Shown one piece after another: positions 1-9,403 of a stretch of 46,056 nucleotides of DNA (position 1 is its first letter; each line of letters opens with the position of its first letter). The position numbers and the translations under genes are program-made. The stretch spans positions 1 to 46,056 of the forward strand of contig JAJTBZ010000056.1 in NCBI GenBank assembly GCA_021286645.1. The letters run 5' to 3'. A model generated the notes under the pieces. That model searched no databases. It was not told where the DNA came from and was given only the letters and a program-made list of their open reading frames with translations. Source of the stretch: Ignavibacteria bacterium. Lineage in GTDB: Bacteria > Bacteroidota > Ignavibacteria > Ignavibacteriales > Ignavibacteriaceae.

Positions 1-12
1 CAAATATTCTGC

Positions 13-780
13 ATGAAACCAATATTATTAGATTTTGATGGTGTTTTAGCCATTGGCACTTCATACGCCCGCGATTTACAGGGCTTTTTCGATTTTACAT
101 CTTCGCACGATGTTCCTGTTTTAATACTAAGTAATTCAACGCTTCGTACAGGAAAGGATATACGCTTTATGCTCCAGAGCGCGGGTGTAAAGAATATCCC
201 ACCGTCCATCACCACCATTGATGCTGCAATGTATTTTTTGCGAAGAAAAAATCTGAAGGTAAAAATATATTGCGATACAGCCACCCGTACAAATTTTAAG
301 GAATTCGAGGATAATGAGAGCCCCGACGCTGTTGTAGTTGGAGATCTCGGTCCACACTGGACATTCGAAGCACTCAATGAAATTTTCCGGCTGGTGCACT
401 CCGGCGTACAACTCATCGCGCTGCATCACAACAAATTTTGGTATCCTGACGGAAAAACTATTACACTAGATGTCGGCGCTTTTATTAAAGGCATAGAATA
501 CTCTACCGGCACTACTTCTACATTAATTGGGAAACCTTCACCCGTCTATTTTGAAACGGCGTTACAAAGCCTTGGATATGCTGTCGATAATGGATTTATC
601 ATGATTGGCGATGATCTGGAAAACGATATAGTCGCCGCACAGAAAATCGGTGGAACAGGAATATTGGTAGGCACCGGGAAAGAACGTCTCCCTCTCCCCA
701 AGGCTCAGGCTGCAATTCCCAATGAGATTGTTCAGGAGTTGATTGATGTTATCCCTATCCTGGAAAAGAAATACTTATGA
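13..780 (+). CDS. HAD superfamily (subclass IIA) phosphatase
   Basis: Cytoplasmic HAD-fold hydrolase of the IIA subclass (NagD/HDHD2-like), expected to remove phosphate from small phosphorylated metabolites; the substrate cannot be told from sequence. Motif I is DFDGVL at residues 7-12 (Asp7 nucleophile, Asp9 acid/base), motif II is LSNS near residue 40, the lysine lies in GKPSP near residue 173, and motif IV is MIGDDLENDI near residue 196. The region between motifs II and III matches the large IIA cap. At 255 residues it is full length for the family. No clear Shine-Dalgarno precedes the ATG and the frame stays open to the left edge, but MKPILLDFDG is the usual family start. A strong hairpin terminator follows directly. 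Confidence 0.85.
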   Translation: MKPILLDFDGVLAIGTSYARDLQGFFDFTSSHDVPVLILSNSTLRTGKDIRFMLQSAGVKNIPPSITTIDAAMYFLRRKNLKVKIYCDTATRTNFKEFEDNESPDAVVVGDLGPHWTFEALNEIFRLVHSGVQLIALHHNKFWYPDGKTITLDVGAFIKGIEYSTGTTSTLIGKPSPVYFETALQSLGYAVDNGFIMIGDDLENDIVAAQKIGGTGILVGTGKERLPLPKAQAAIPNEIVQELIDVIPILEKKYL

Positions 781-785
781 TAACG

Positions 786-812
786 AGCTCCCGCAAGGGA
801 GCTTTTTCATTT
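786..812 (+). terminator. Intrinsic terminator after the HAD gene
   Basis: Seven-base perfect stem (786-792 with 797-803) closed by a GCAA tetraloop and followed by a run of five T. It begins six bases past the HAD stop codon. Confidence 0.85.
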
Positions 813-852
813 TAACCGGGCAATACGTTCCCGCTGCGAGATAAAAATATTA

Positions 853-881
853 TCATCAGCCAAAAAAAAATTGTATCTTTG
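853..881 (+). promoter_or_regulatory. Candidate Bacteroidota-type promoter for the sensor kinase
   Basis: TATCTTTG at 874-881 matches the Bacteroidota -7 consensus TAnnTTTG exactly and is followed by C. The upstream -33 TTG element is poor. It lies 26 bases before the kinase ATG and just after the preceding terminator, so it is well placed to start a new transcript. Confidence 0.55.
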
Positions 882-907
882 CAGGTTAATCAGATCTCAA
901 ATAGCTT

Positions 908-3577
908 ATGCAAAAAACGATACGTATATTGATATTCGATGAAACAGATCAATTGAGCCGGGAACTGCAACAATTGCAGGTTAAGTTCCCTGAGATTGAT
1001 ATACACCATGCATCGCATATCAACGATTTGATACTCAGCCTCGATGATTTTCAACCTCATATTGTCGTTGTTAACGATAAACTTTCCACATACGAAAGTT
1101 TAACCGCACTTGCTTTGTTGAAAAGAAGACGCCCCGGTGTTCCCCATATTCTCTACTACGACAGAACTCAATCGATTCGCGAAATCAGACAAATACAACT
1201 GGATTTTAATTCCGGAGTTCCTAACCTGGCTCCTTTGGTGCACGCGGTTGATGAGATAATTGAGCAGTTATCCGAGCAGCAGTTTTCTCAATCTCCGGTA
1301 ACATTTGAATCGCTCCACGAAGCAAAAGCACTCGAAGCTGCAATATTAAAAGAATATTGTGATCTGTATTTTATTCTTACCTCAGAACAAACCATTGAGT
1401 CCTGGGGCAGGAATGAATTTTCACCAATTCAACTTCCCAAGATCGATATAATCGAATTACATATTGGCAGAATATTACCCTCTTTTCTTGAAAAGCAGGG
1501 TACTGAAGAAACTCTTAATTCTCTACTATCCAGGAGCGCCAAGGAGTTTGAGATACACGGTGATGATGAAAAAAAAGGTGTCTATTCAGTAAAAATAATC
1601 CCGCTACAAAACGGGAGAAGAATACTTACATTCCAGGATCTTTCTGCTGTAAGGCAAACAGAAATTGCGCTGATTGAACGAACCCGGCTTCTGGAAGTTC
1701 TGCCCTGGGCAATTGTAACGCTAAACCTCGATGATAAAATCGTGTTCATCAATCGGGAAGGCGTTGCTCTTACGGGGAAACAGAAAGAATATGTAACCGG
1801 AAAATCTTTTGAAGAAGCTTTTCCCGTGGTATTCCCGAACGAAAACCCCTTCGAAATAAAAAGGACCGTGTTTACAGAAGGAAGCTGGTCCGGAGCCGTT
1901 TATCTCGCGAAGCCCGATCTGACAAAAGAATTATATACTCTTCGGGTAATCCAATTAAAAAATCTGCATGATAAGGTAACCGGATTGATATTTATTATGC
2001 AGAAAAATACTGAAAACAGAACCGTAAACTATCAGCAGATTATTGAGAACATAGCCGAAGCTTTATTTATATTAGCAAACGACAAAATTGTATATGCTAA
2101 CGAAACATTTGGGAAATTGCTTGGCTACACAATTGATGAACTGCTTGATCAATCGATATTCTACTTCCTCGACAAGGAAGACGTAGCCTCATTTACTGAG
2201 AAATATTCTGAAATAAAGGAATTTTTAGAACCTGAGCATTTGCTCGAAACAAAATTTGTTCACAAAAATGGAATTAACCGGGTCTACTGCGATCTTCGGC
2301 TAAACGTAATGCAAAATCCTTCGGGCATGAGCATACTGGGAGTTGCGAGAGATGTAACAGAAAAAAAATTACACGATCTATTATTTCAAAATGAATCGAA
2401 ACCCGCTGCACCTGTTCTCGGAACAAATACGCAAGATTTAAAAGACCATGACTTCAGAACATACCTCAACGCGATTCTGGGTTTTGCCGATATACTCCGT
2501 GACCGATTTCGCGAATACTACGATGATCAGAATCTATTCTTGTATGCAGAGCAAATACACTCAGCCGGGCAAAGGATGCTCCGTTTAATGGAAGATAATC
2601 CTGCTGTTACTGAATTAGCTGCTTCTCGGGCCGGAGTTGTATTGAATTCATTAAGCCTCCCGGAATTTGTTAATGAGTCACTCGGCTTTATCAATGAGAG
2701 TACTGCCGGTGTAAAATTTTCTGTTCAGCACCATACGAAATTCAAAGCAATGGCAGATAAACGATTCCTTCAGGAAGCTTTTCAACTACTCATCGCCAAT
2801 TCTGCCGAAAATTCACGAGGTGGATTCATTTTAATCGATTCGGGTTACGATATGCTCAAAAATATGGTTTTTCTGCGGATAAAAGACAGCAGCGAAGGAA
2901 TCGATGAAAATGTTTTGCCCCTTTTGTTTAATCCTATTATTGATAACCCGTCGATAATTTCAGATGCCCTTAAGGCAACAGCCGAAACATTTGTTAAAGC
3001 AAAACGACTAATGCACATTATGAGCGGTAGGCTGGAGGTTCAATCATCACGTATGAAGGGTGTAAATATGACACTTTTTCTCCCCTGTGACGAGCAATCT
3101 AAATCTACTGAAACACAAGACCAGAAGAGCAGTGTATTCTATACTGTTTCACCCGAGCTCTTATATCTTAATGAATTGCGTCCCTATTTCCTCATCATTG
3201 AAGATGATCCGGGTAGCAGCAAAATGCTCGAGATTACCCTAAAATCGATATCCCGCCTGGATATTGCGTCGAACGGGTACGAAGCATTGGAGTTAATTGA
3301 GAAGAATCATCTGCGCGGAGTTCATTATGATCTGTTGCTGCTTGATATCGGGCTGCCCGACCCTTGGGACGGGATGTCTCTTCGAAAGCACATTATCGAA
3401 ACGTATCCTGTATACCGGCAGATACCTTTTATTGCTGAAACGGCGTTCGTAACACGTACAGAAAAAGAAAAAATTATTGAATCCGGTTTTGATGGTTTTA
3501 TATCTAAACCTATAGACAGACGATTTTTAATAAAAACCCTCACTTCAACTCTGAAAAGAGTTCGGGGTGAACAATAA
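908..3577 (+). CDS. PAS-domain hybrid sensor kinase-like protein with two receiver-type domains
   Basis: Multi-domain signalling protein of 889 residues with no obvious membrane segment. In order: an N-terminal receiver-like domain (about 5-120) without the usual Asp pocket; two or three PAS-type domains (about 140-250, 260-370, 375-490, the last ending in the PAC-like GVARDVTEKK); a HisKA-like helix with DHDFRTYLNAILGF and candidate His514; a HATPase-like domain (about 615-727); and an intact C-terminal receiver (about 760-885) with Asp766/Asp767, phospho-acceptor Asp813, Thr845 and Lys867. The ATPase domain is eroded: the N box keeps Asn631, but the G1 box reads DSSEGI and the glycine-rich G2 box is absent. 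It may therefore not autophosphorylate. The next gene starts 14 bases downstream and is probably co-transcribed. Confidence 0.8.
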   Translation: MQKTIRILIFDETDQLSRELQQLQVKFPEIDIHHASHINDLILSLDDFQPHIVVVNDKLSTYESLTALALLKRRRPGVPHILYYDRTQSIREIRQIQLDFNSGVPNLAPLVHAVDEIIEQLSEQQFSQSPVTFESLHEAKALEAAILKEYCDLYFILTSEQTIESWGRNEFSPIQLPKIDIIELHIGRILPSFLEKQGTEETLNSLLSRSAKEFEIHGDDEKKGVYSVKIIPLQNGRRILTFQDLSAVRQTEIALIERTRLLEVLPWAIVTLNLDDKIVFINREGVALTGKQKEYVTGKSFEEAFPVVFPNENPFEIKRTVFTEGSWSGAVYLAKPDLTKELYTLRVIQLKNLHDKVTGLIFIMQKNTENRTVNYQQIIENIAEALFILANDKIVYANETFGKLLGYTIDELLDQSIFYFLDKEDVASFTEKYSEIKEFLEPEHLLETKFVHKNGINRVYCDLRLNVMQNPSGMSILGVARDVTEKKLHDLLFQNESKPAAPVLGTNTQDLKDHDFRTYLNAILGFADILRDRFREYYDDQNLFLYAEQIHSAGQRMLRLMEDNPAVTELAASRAGVVLNSLSLPEFVNESLGFINESTAGVKFSVQHHTKFKAMADKRFLQEAFQLLIANSAENSRGGFILIDSGYDMLKNMVFLRIKDSSEGIDENVLPLLFNPIIDNPSIISDALKATAETFVKAKRLMHIMSGRLEVQSSRMKGVNMTLFLPCDEQSKSTETQDQKSSVFYTVSPELLYLNELRPYFLIIEDDPGSSKMLEITLKSISRLDIASNGYEALELIEKNHLRGVHYDLLLLDIGLPDPWDGMSLRKHIIETYPVYRQIPFIAETAFVTRTEKEKIIESGFDGFISKPIDRRFLIKTLTSTLKRVRGEQ

Positions 3578-3591
3578 ATAAAGGACCTATT

Positions 3592-4398
3592 ATGGTAGAT
3601 TTCGAAATCCAGGATTTTCAAAATGATATCGTAGAAGCCAGTTATACTGTACCGGTAGTGGTAGATTTCTGGGCTCCATGGTGCGGGCCTTGTAAAATTA
3701 TTGGTCCTGTTCTGGAGAAATTGGCTCAGAGTGCCAACGGCGCCTGGAAGTTGGTAAAAATTAACACCGACGAGAACCAGGAACTCGCTGCACAATTTGG
3801 CATACGCAGTATTCCAATGGTAATGATATTTGAGAACGGTGAAAAAAAAGATGAATTCATTGGTGCCCTGCCGCAACCACAAATTGAAGCCTGGTTGAAA
3901 AAGAATGTTTCAACCAAACAGGCTTCTGCTGTCGATACGGCTCTCGAATTACTTGCTAATGGAGATTATAAATCAGCCGTAGCAATGTTATCTGAGTTAT
4001 CCCAAAACCCGGAAGATAAGCGTGCCCGCATTCATTATGCAAGTATTGTGTTGTTTGAAGATTTGCAATTGGCTGCCCGGCTACTTGAAGGCATAGAACC
4101 TGACAAGGCAGAATTTGAATTATTCACCGCTTTAAACACCCTTATCTCAGTTCTTTCACCTGTAAAACCCTTGCCGGACGGCGCGATTAAGGAAAAATAT
4201 TCCGGAGCAATTGAGAAGTTAAAACTTGGGGAGTTTGAATCAACGCTTGCAGATCTTATTGAATGTATTCGTGAAGATCGATATTATCATGACGACAGCG
4301 CGCGTTCAGTCTGCATAGCCATTTTTAAGTACCTGGGAGAAGAACATCCCATAACTGTAAAATACCGGCGCCCGTTTGGCAGCGCCCTCTATATATAA
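3592..4398 (+). CDS. CnoX/YbbN-like thioredoxin-TPR protein
   Basis: Cytoplasmic thioredoxin fused to a TPR-like helical region, as in the chaperedoxin CnoX (YbbN), which protects substrates from oxidation and hands them to GroEL or DnaK. The thioredoxin domain (about 1-108) has the active site WCGPC (Cys31, Cys34) and the cis-Pro in RSIPM. Residues 115-245 are helical repeats, and the C-terminus KYRRPFGSALY matches the conserved end of the YbbN family. Unlike E. coli CnoX, which lacks the classical redox motif, this protein should be redox active. A Shine-Dalgarno AGGA precedes the ATG. It sits 14 bases after the sensor kinase and 12 bases before the methyltransferase, suggesting one operon. 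Confidence 0.85.
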   Translation: MVDFEIQDFQNDIVEASYTVPVVVDFWAPWCGPCKIIGPVLEKLAQSANGAWKLVKINTDENQELAAQFGIRSIPMVMIFENGEKKDEFIGALPQPQIEAWLKKNVSTKQASAVDTALELLANGDYKSAVAMLSELSQNPEDKRARIHYASIVLFEDLQLAARLLEGIEPDKAEFELFTALNTLISVLSPVKPLPDGAIKEKYSGAIEKLKLGEFESTLADLIECIREDRYYHDDSARSVCIAIFKYLGEEHPITVKYRRPFGSALYI

Positions 4399-4410
4399 AC
4401 CGGAGATTGG

Positions 4411-5205
4411 ATGGCAAATCCTGAATTCTATAAACTCGCCGAAGCTTACGACATAGCTTTTTCAGACAGAAACTTTGAGGATGAATGCAATTATTACGAG
4501 TGGTGCTACAATAATATTGGCAAACCGAGAAAACGGGTAAAGACCCGCTCTTTTATGGAACTTGCCTGCGGCCCGGCCAACCATAGCAGGGTATTTGCCC
4601 GGCGCGGATGGAAAACATCGGCACTTGACCTTTCTGAAGCAATGCTGGAATATGCGGCTGATAAAGACTCTGCACTAAATGTAAAGACAAAGTATTTCTG
4701 TATGGATATGGTTCGTTTCCAAACAGGTGAGAAATACGATCTTATGGTAACGCCTCTGGAAAGTATTTCGCATATTCTTACCAATGACGATATCATTACC
4801 CATTTGAACCACGCTGCCGATCATTTACATGAAGGCGGTGTGTACATTATTGAAAGCACTCACCCCCGTTTCTTTTTTCCGGATGACGAACCTAATTCAT
4901 GGTCCATTAAACATGGTAACAAGCGTATTGAAGTATTGTTCGGGAACCCGGATGACGCTTATAATACCGTAACCCATGTTTGGGATGTTTCAACGGGTAT
5001 AAAAGTTTTTGAAAAAGGGAAATTGGTCACAAACGTTGAAACTATCAGCAAACATCGTTGGTACCTTAATCAGGAAATGCTCCTCTTTATTCAGCTTGTT
5101 AACCGATTTTCGGATTGTAAAATATTCGGAAACTATAGAATTCCACCCGACCCGATTGATGATACGGAAAACTGTGATTCACTTATTGTTGTTTTACGGA
5201 AATAA
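4411..5205 (+). CDS. Class I SAM-dependent methyltransferase
   Basis: Rossmann-fold methyltransferase of 264 residues; substrate unknown. Motif I is MELACGPANHSR (residues 49-60), an acidic residue ends strand 2 at Asp73 (ALDLSEAML), and a motif II-like segment (YDLMVTPLESISHI) is near 110. The start follows GGAG at good spacing, 12 bases behind the CnoX-like gene, so it is probably the last gene of that operon and ends at a strong hairpin. The C-terminal half is rich in beta strands, as in small-molecule methyltransferases. No target-recognition domain for DNA or RNA is visible. Confidence 0.8.
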   Translation: MANPEFYKLAEAYDIAFSDRNFEDECNYYEWCYNNIGKPRKRVKTRSFMELACGPANHSRVFARRGWKTSALDLSEAMLEYAADKDSALNVKTKYFCMDMVRFQTGEKYDLMVTPLESISHILTNDDIITHLNHAADHLHEGGVYIIESTHPRFFFPDDEPNSWSIKHGNKRIEVLFGNPDDAYNTVTHVWDVSTGIKVFEKGKLVTNVETISKHRWYLNQEMLLFIQLVNRFSDCKIFGNYRIPPDPIDDTENCDSLIVVLRK

Positions 5206-5227
5206 AAGTAGATGAAAAATTGAAAGG

Positions 5228-5262
5228 AGCAGTACCGGCTTATAAAACCGGTACTGCTTTTT
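5228..5262 (+). terminator. Intrinsic terminator between convergent genes
   Basis: Perfect 11-base stem (5228-5238 with 5248-5258), nine-base loop, then five T. It ends the methyltransferase operon. The minus-strand T tract is weak, so it probably works mainly on the plus strand. Confidence 0.85.
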
Positions 5263-5263
5263 A

Positions 5264-6232
5264 TTATAATTCTTTATAGAATGTATCGCGGAATAAACCT
5301 CTTGCACCGAAGTTTTCTTTAAACCTGCCCAATCCCCAGTTCGGTTCCATATTAACAGTAAAGATACCAAAATCGAGATACTTGAATCCTTCCTGGCGAT
5401 ATCTTTTCATGATTTCGAAAAACAACAGATTTACGGGCCTATACTGCTGATACTCTTCGTCATGACTGATATAAAAGGCCAGCACAACATCTTTATTCGC
5501 GCTAAAATTACAAACCCCTGCCATGAGGGTGTCACCCTTGAAAGCTCCAAAAAGTCGGATTTTTGTAGGGAACAACAATTTCAATTTCAGTAATTCTTCC
5601 AGGGTGTGAGTCGGATTTACATTATGACGCATTTTTAGGTTTTTCTTCAGAATATCATAATAATCGCCGAAGCGTTCCGTTTCAACGATCTCAACTCCCT
5701 GATGGATTGATTTTTTTACAGAAGTACGGGCTTCAGCACGATAGGTCGAAAGCAGTTGCTCATCTGTTTTATCTAAAGGTACCACGCTGGAAATTTCGCG
5801 TTTCATATACGTGAAACCATTGCGGTACATAGCAAAATCCATATAGTTGGAATACTTGCTCTGGTAAATCATCGGGGCATGGGTAATTTGAATAGCATCG
5901 CATTTCAACGCCTTTGCATACTTAATGAGCCCTGTTGTAATATCATGGGCATCTTTAATGTTCAGGTCCTGATAAACCACACCGCCATACGAGGCGCCGG
6001 AGTGGGATGAAAGGATTTTTTTACCATTCCGTTCTACAAGTACCGCGGGCAAAAGTGCATTCAACTTCCCTTCTTTAGTAATTACCGCGCTTACATCATG
6101 AAAGCGATCTTTGGGGTGATAGGAAAGGAAACGACGTTTTTGAAACATTGTGCCATTGTCTGATTCTTCAACGAAAGTATCCCAGGCTTCGTCGGCTAAT
6201 TTAAATTCGGAGTTTAAATGGAATTCGATCAT
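5264..6232 (-). CDS. FemAB/GNAT-fold acyltransferase-like protein
   Basis: 322-residue protein of the GNAT/FemAB-like acyltransferase type (PF13480-like), whose members transfer aminoacyl or acyl groups to peptidoglycan precursors or surface polymers. Recognisable features are the N-terminal MFQKRRFLSYHP segment, the central RAEARTSVKKSIHQGVE helix typical of Fem proteins, and a C-terminal half (about 220-320) with the second GNAT core ending in YLDFGIF and WGLGRFKENFG. No signal peptide or membrane segment. AAGGA lies seven bases before the ATG. In a Gram-negative background the acceptor is more likely a polysaccharide or lipid intermediate than a staphylococcal-type interpeptide bridge, but this is inference. 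Confidence 0.75.
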   Translation of the reverse strand: MIEFHLNSEFKLADEAWDTFVEESDNGTMFQKRRFLSYHPKDRFHDVSAVITKEGKLNALLPAVLVERNGKKILSSHSGASYGGVVYQDLNIKDAHDITTGLIKYAKALKCDAIQITHAPMIYQSKYSNYMDFAMYRNGFTYMKREISSVVPLDKTDEQLLSTYRAEARTSVKKSIHQGVEIVETERFGDYYDILKKNLKMRHNVNPTHTLEELLKLKLLFPTKIRLFGAFKGDTLMAGVCNFSANKDVVLAFYISHDEEYQQYRPVNLLFFEIMKRYRQEGFKYLDFGIFTVNMEPNWGLGRFKENFGARGLFRDTFYKEL

Positions 6233-6367
6233 TCACGTATCCTTAAAAATCTTAGGTAAAAAGTAAAATTACAGCTTTTATTCATTAATGAAAAGATACT
6301 TTTATAGTATGCGATCGTTCTCAGTGAAAAAATTGAATAAACAGCAGGCAGATTGAATCAGTCGAGG

Positions 6368-6404
6368 TAAAAAAAGAGGGATGCAGATAGTCGAACTGCA
6401 TCCC
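6368..6404 (-). terminator. Intrinsic terminator of the peptidase gene
   Basis: Nine-base perfect stem (6378-6386 with 6396-6404). Read on the minus strand, a T-rich run (complement of 6369-6375) follows. It sits ten bases past the stop of the DPP IV gene. Confidence 0.85.
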
Positions 6405-6414
6405 TTGGATAATA

Positions 6415-8583
6415 CTACAATTCTTTGAGAATAAATTCTGTAATCATGGTAAAAAGTTGTTGCCGGGTACTACCGCCATAGATACTGTGTTCTTTTTCAG
6501 GGTAATACATAACACGAAACTGCTTTTTTGCATCGATAAGTTTTTCCACCAAAGCAACTGAATTTTGGAAATGTACATTATCGTCTGCAGTACCATGAAT
6601 AATAAACAGTTTGCCTTTTAGACGATCGGCATATTGCAATAGTGAGCTTGCTTTATAACCTTCGGGATTGAGTGCCGGTAAAGACATGAAGCGCTCGGTA
6701 TAAATATCGTCATAATACCGCCAATCCGTTACCGGAGCAACTGCCACGGCAACTTTAAAATACTCGGAACCGCGAAGAATTGCCGAAGCGGCGGCATACC
6801 CGCCATAGCTCCAGCCCCAGATACCAATGCGGTTTTTATCCACATACGGTAAGTTCTGAAGATATTTCGCGCCTTCAACCAAATCGTTAACTTCCCAATA
6901 ACCAAGATTTTTGTAAACCACTCGTTCAAAATTCCTGCCTCTTCCACCGGTACCCCGATTATCCATTATGAAAATGATGTAACCCTTCTGGGCAAGAAGG
7001 TTATGCCATATTCCCTGCCTGTCCCATTGATCTTTTACCGATTGAGAACCGGGACCGCTATAATTATAGAATAATACCGGATATTTTTTATCAGGAGAAA
7101 AACCAACCGGTTTAATCATCATGGCCTGTAGTTCCACGCCATCAGAAGTTGTAAACCGGAGAAAATTTGTCTCGCCGAAATCAAATTTATCCTGAGGCAA
7201 ATTACTTATTGAGGTTAAATCTCTTAGTTTTTTTCCATCAATGGCATTTAAGGATTTGATAGCCGGTGTACGGATATTTGAGAATTCATCAGTAAAAAAA
7301 CGGTTATCCGCGGATATAGAGATTGAATGAGTCCCAATTGCTTCAGTAAGTCTTTTCTTGTTTTTACTGTTAAACCCAACGGAATACAAATCGCTATACA
7401 ACACTCCCCGCTCGTTTGAGGTAAAGTAGACTTTTTTCTCTTTTTCATCAACAGCAAGAAGCTTACTGACTTCATAATCTCCACTCGTCAATTGCATATC
7501 CAGGGTACCATCCATATTATATAAATATAAATGAGCGAAATTATCCCTTTCAGACTGCCAAATGAACTTTTTACCGTTGCTAAGAAAATACCAGTTGTCG
7601 GTAATATTTAACCAGGCTGTGTCTTTCTCGGTTAAGATGCAATTTGTTTTCCCGGTTTTTCTTTCTGCAAATAATAAATCCAGTTTGTGTTGCAGCCTGT
7701 CCAGCCGCTGAATAGCCAAAATTTCAGGATTACCGGTAAACTGAATACGAGGAATATAAATATCGGTATCATTTCCTAAGTCTGCCCAAACTAATTTTCC
7801 GGTCGCAATATCAGCCATACCAATTTTCACAAGAGAGTTAGGGGCACCGGGTTTGGGGTAATGGTAAGTGTAAACGTATGGATAGAGTGAATCATACTTT
7901 TGCAGAGGCACAACGGGAACAGAACTCTGATCCAGATGCCAGAAGGCTACTGTTTTACTATCAGGCGACCATTCAATGGATTTGATAACAGAAAATTCTT
8001 CTTCGTAAACCCAGTCGAATTTACCGTTGATAATTTCCGGATTAGTATCGAATGTTAACTGGGTAATTTTATCTGAGGCAATATCATAAACAAACAGGTT
8101 ATTACCACGAACGAAGGCCACGTATTTCCCGTCCGGTGATAAATGTACATTCGATTGGTCATCCTTCGATTCAATCAATCGGGTAGTTTTCTGCTGAGCG
8201 AAATCATATATCGAAAAATTACCTCCTGTTTTTAATTTACGGGCGGGTAAAACTCCGGTAAACAAAATGTAACTGCCATCGGGGGCCCATTGATAATCGC
8301 CGGGGTCTGCCTGCCCCCAGGCAGTATGTTTAAGCTGCTCGGCATCTATAATCACCCGACGCGTTCCGGTAATTATATCCTCCCGCCATATCTCCGGCAC
8401 TTTAGTTTCGGGATTCATTTGAACAAATGAATATGCCTGCCCGCCGGGAATCCATTTAAACGAATTCACCCTTGTCGAGGTATAAATCTTGTTCTTATAG
8501 ATATCCTCGATGCTATAGCTCTTATTCTGCGCCCAAAGAATGGCGCTGGTGAATAACAGAACCAGAAGTATTTTTCTTCCCAT
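6415..8583 (-). CDS. Dipeptidyl peptidase IV (family S9B), exported
   Basis: Exported serine exopeptidase that releases Xaa-Pro/Xaa-Ala dipeptides. With the chosen start it has 722 residues: signal peptide (about 1-19), beta-propeller (about 35-470) holding the DPP IV signature DWVYEEEF with Glu194/Glu195 that bind the substrate N-terminus, then an alpha/beta hydrolase domain with Ser592 in GWSYGGY, Asp667 in HGTADDNV and His699 in EKEHS. All catalytic residues are present. The reading frame opens earlier at a GTG (8601), but the ATG at 8583 is preceded directly by GGAAGGA and gives a clean signal peptide, so I use it. It lies about 50 bases downstream of the SDR gene, probably in the same operon. 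Confidence 0.95.
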   Translation of the reverse strand: MGRKILLVLLFTSAILWAQNKSYSIEDIYKNKIYTSTRVNSFKWIPGGQAYSFVQMNPETKVPEIWREDIITGTRRVIIDAEQLKHTAWGQADPGDYQWAPDGSYILFTGVLPARKLKTGGNFSIYDFAQQKTTRLIESKDDQSNVHLSPDGKYVAFVRGNNLFVYDIASDKITQLTFDTNPEIINGKFDWVYEEEFSVIKSIEWSPDSKTVAFWHLDQSSVPVVPLQKYDSLYPYVYTYHYPKPGAPNSLVKIGMADIATGKLVWADLGNDTDIYIPRIQFTGNPEILAIQRLDRLQHKLDLLFAERKTGKTNCILTEKDTAWLNITDNWYFLSNGKKFIWQSERDNFAHLYLYNMDGTLDMQLTSGDYEVSKLLAVDEKEKKVYFTSNERGVLYSDLYSVGFNSKNKKRLTEAIGTHSISISADNRFFTDEFSNIRTPAIKSLNAIDGKKLRDLTSISNLPQDKFDFGETNFLRFTTSDGVELQAMMIKPVGFSPDKKYPVLFYNYSGPGSQSVKDQWDRQGIWHNLLAQKGYIIFIMDNRGTGGRGRNFERVVYKNLGYWEVNDLVEGAKYLQNLPYVDKNRIGIWGWSYGGYAAASAILRGSEYFKVAVAVAPVTDWRYYDDIYTERFMSLPALNPEGYKASSLLQYADRLKGKLFIIHGTADDNVHFQNSVALVEKLIDAKKQFRVMYYPEKEHSIYGGSTRQQLFTMITEFILKEL

Positions 8584-8632
8584 ATCCTTCCTTTCTTCCA
8601 CTGCGTAAAAGACTTTCTTTTACCCTACTAAA

Positions 8633-9403
8633 TTACTTTCGAAAAACATTTGTGGCTGATCCCTGTGCAACGGGGGTAACAATTACTTCGTTAATATTTA
8701 CATGCGACTTACGCGTTGCAGTATATAAAATAATATCGGCAATATCTTCGGCAACTAACGGATCAATTCCTTTATAAACTGCTTTTGCCTTTTCCACGTC
8801 ACCATCAAAACGTATTACACTAAAATTAGTTTCTACCAATCCCGGGTCAATGCTTGTTACTTTTATACCGTATTCCAATAAGTCGAAACGCAATCCTTTA
8901 CTTAAGGCATTAACGGCAAACTTTGTTGCACAATACACTGCTCCTTTGGGATATACTTCATGCCCTGCAAGTGATCCTAAATTAATTATATGCCCGCCTT
9001 TTTTTTGCATCATCCCTTGTACAAAAACTTTTGTTACGTAAAGCAGCCCTTTCACATTCGTATCAATCATTTCGTTATAGGCATCAACAGAAAGCCCCTG
9101 TACCGGTTCCATTCCTCTGGCCAATCCGGCATTATTTATCAAAATATCTATTTGCTGCAACTCTTCGGGGAGTTCATTGTAAAACTTAACAACAGCGTCA
9201 TAATCGCGGACATCTAACTGACCGGCATAGACATTAATACCATATTTTTCGCATAAATTGGCTGCTAACCTCTGTAATTTTTCATCATTCCTTGCGGTTA
9301 AAATAAGTGTCGACCCTTCAGCAGCAAACTGATGAGCACAAGCTTCTCCAATACCCGATGAAGCTCCCGTAATAAGCGTAATTTTATTTTCTAATTTTTT
9401 CAT
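8633..9403 (-). CDS. Short-chain dehydrogenase/reductase (YdfG-like)
   Basis: Classical SDR of 256 residues, cytoplasmic, NAD(P)H dependent. Cofactor motif TGASSGIG at residues 12-19, NNAG at 90-93, and catalytic Ser144, Tyr157 and Lys161 (YCATK). The whole sequence resembles the YdfG group, which oxidises L-allo-threonine, serine and 3-hydroxy acids; the true substrate is not provable here. AAGGAAAG precedes the ATG. Its first 20 bases overlap the end of the upstream membrane-protein gene, so translation is probably coupled. Confidence 0.9.
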   Translation of the reverse strand: MKKLENKITLITGASSGIGEACAHQFAAEGSTLILTARNDEKLQRLAANLCEKYGINVYAGQLDVRDYDAVVKFYNELPEELQQIDILINNAGLARGMEPVQGLSVDAYNEMIDTNVKGLLYVTKVFVQGMMQKKGGHIINLGSLAGHEVYPKGAVYCATKFAVNALSKGLRFDLLEYGIKVTSIDPGLVETNFSVIRFDGDVEKAKAVYKGIDPLVAEDIADIILYTATRKSHVNINEVIVTPVAQGSATNVFRK

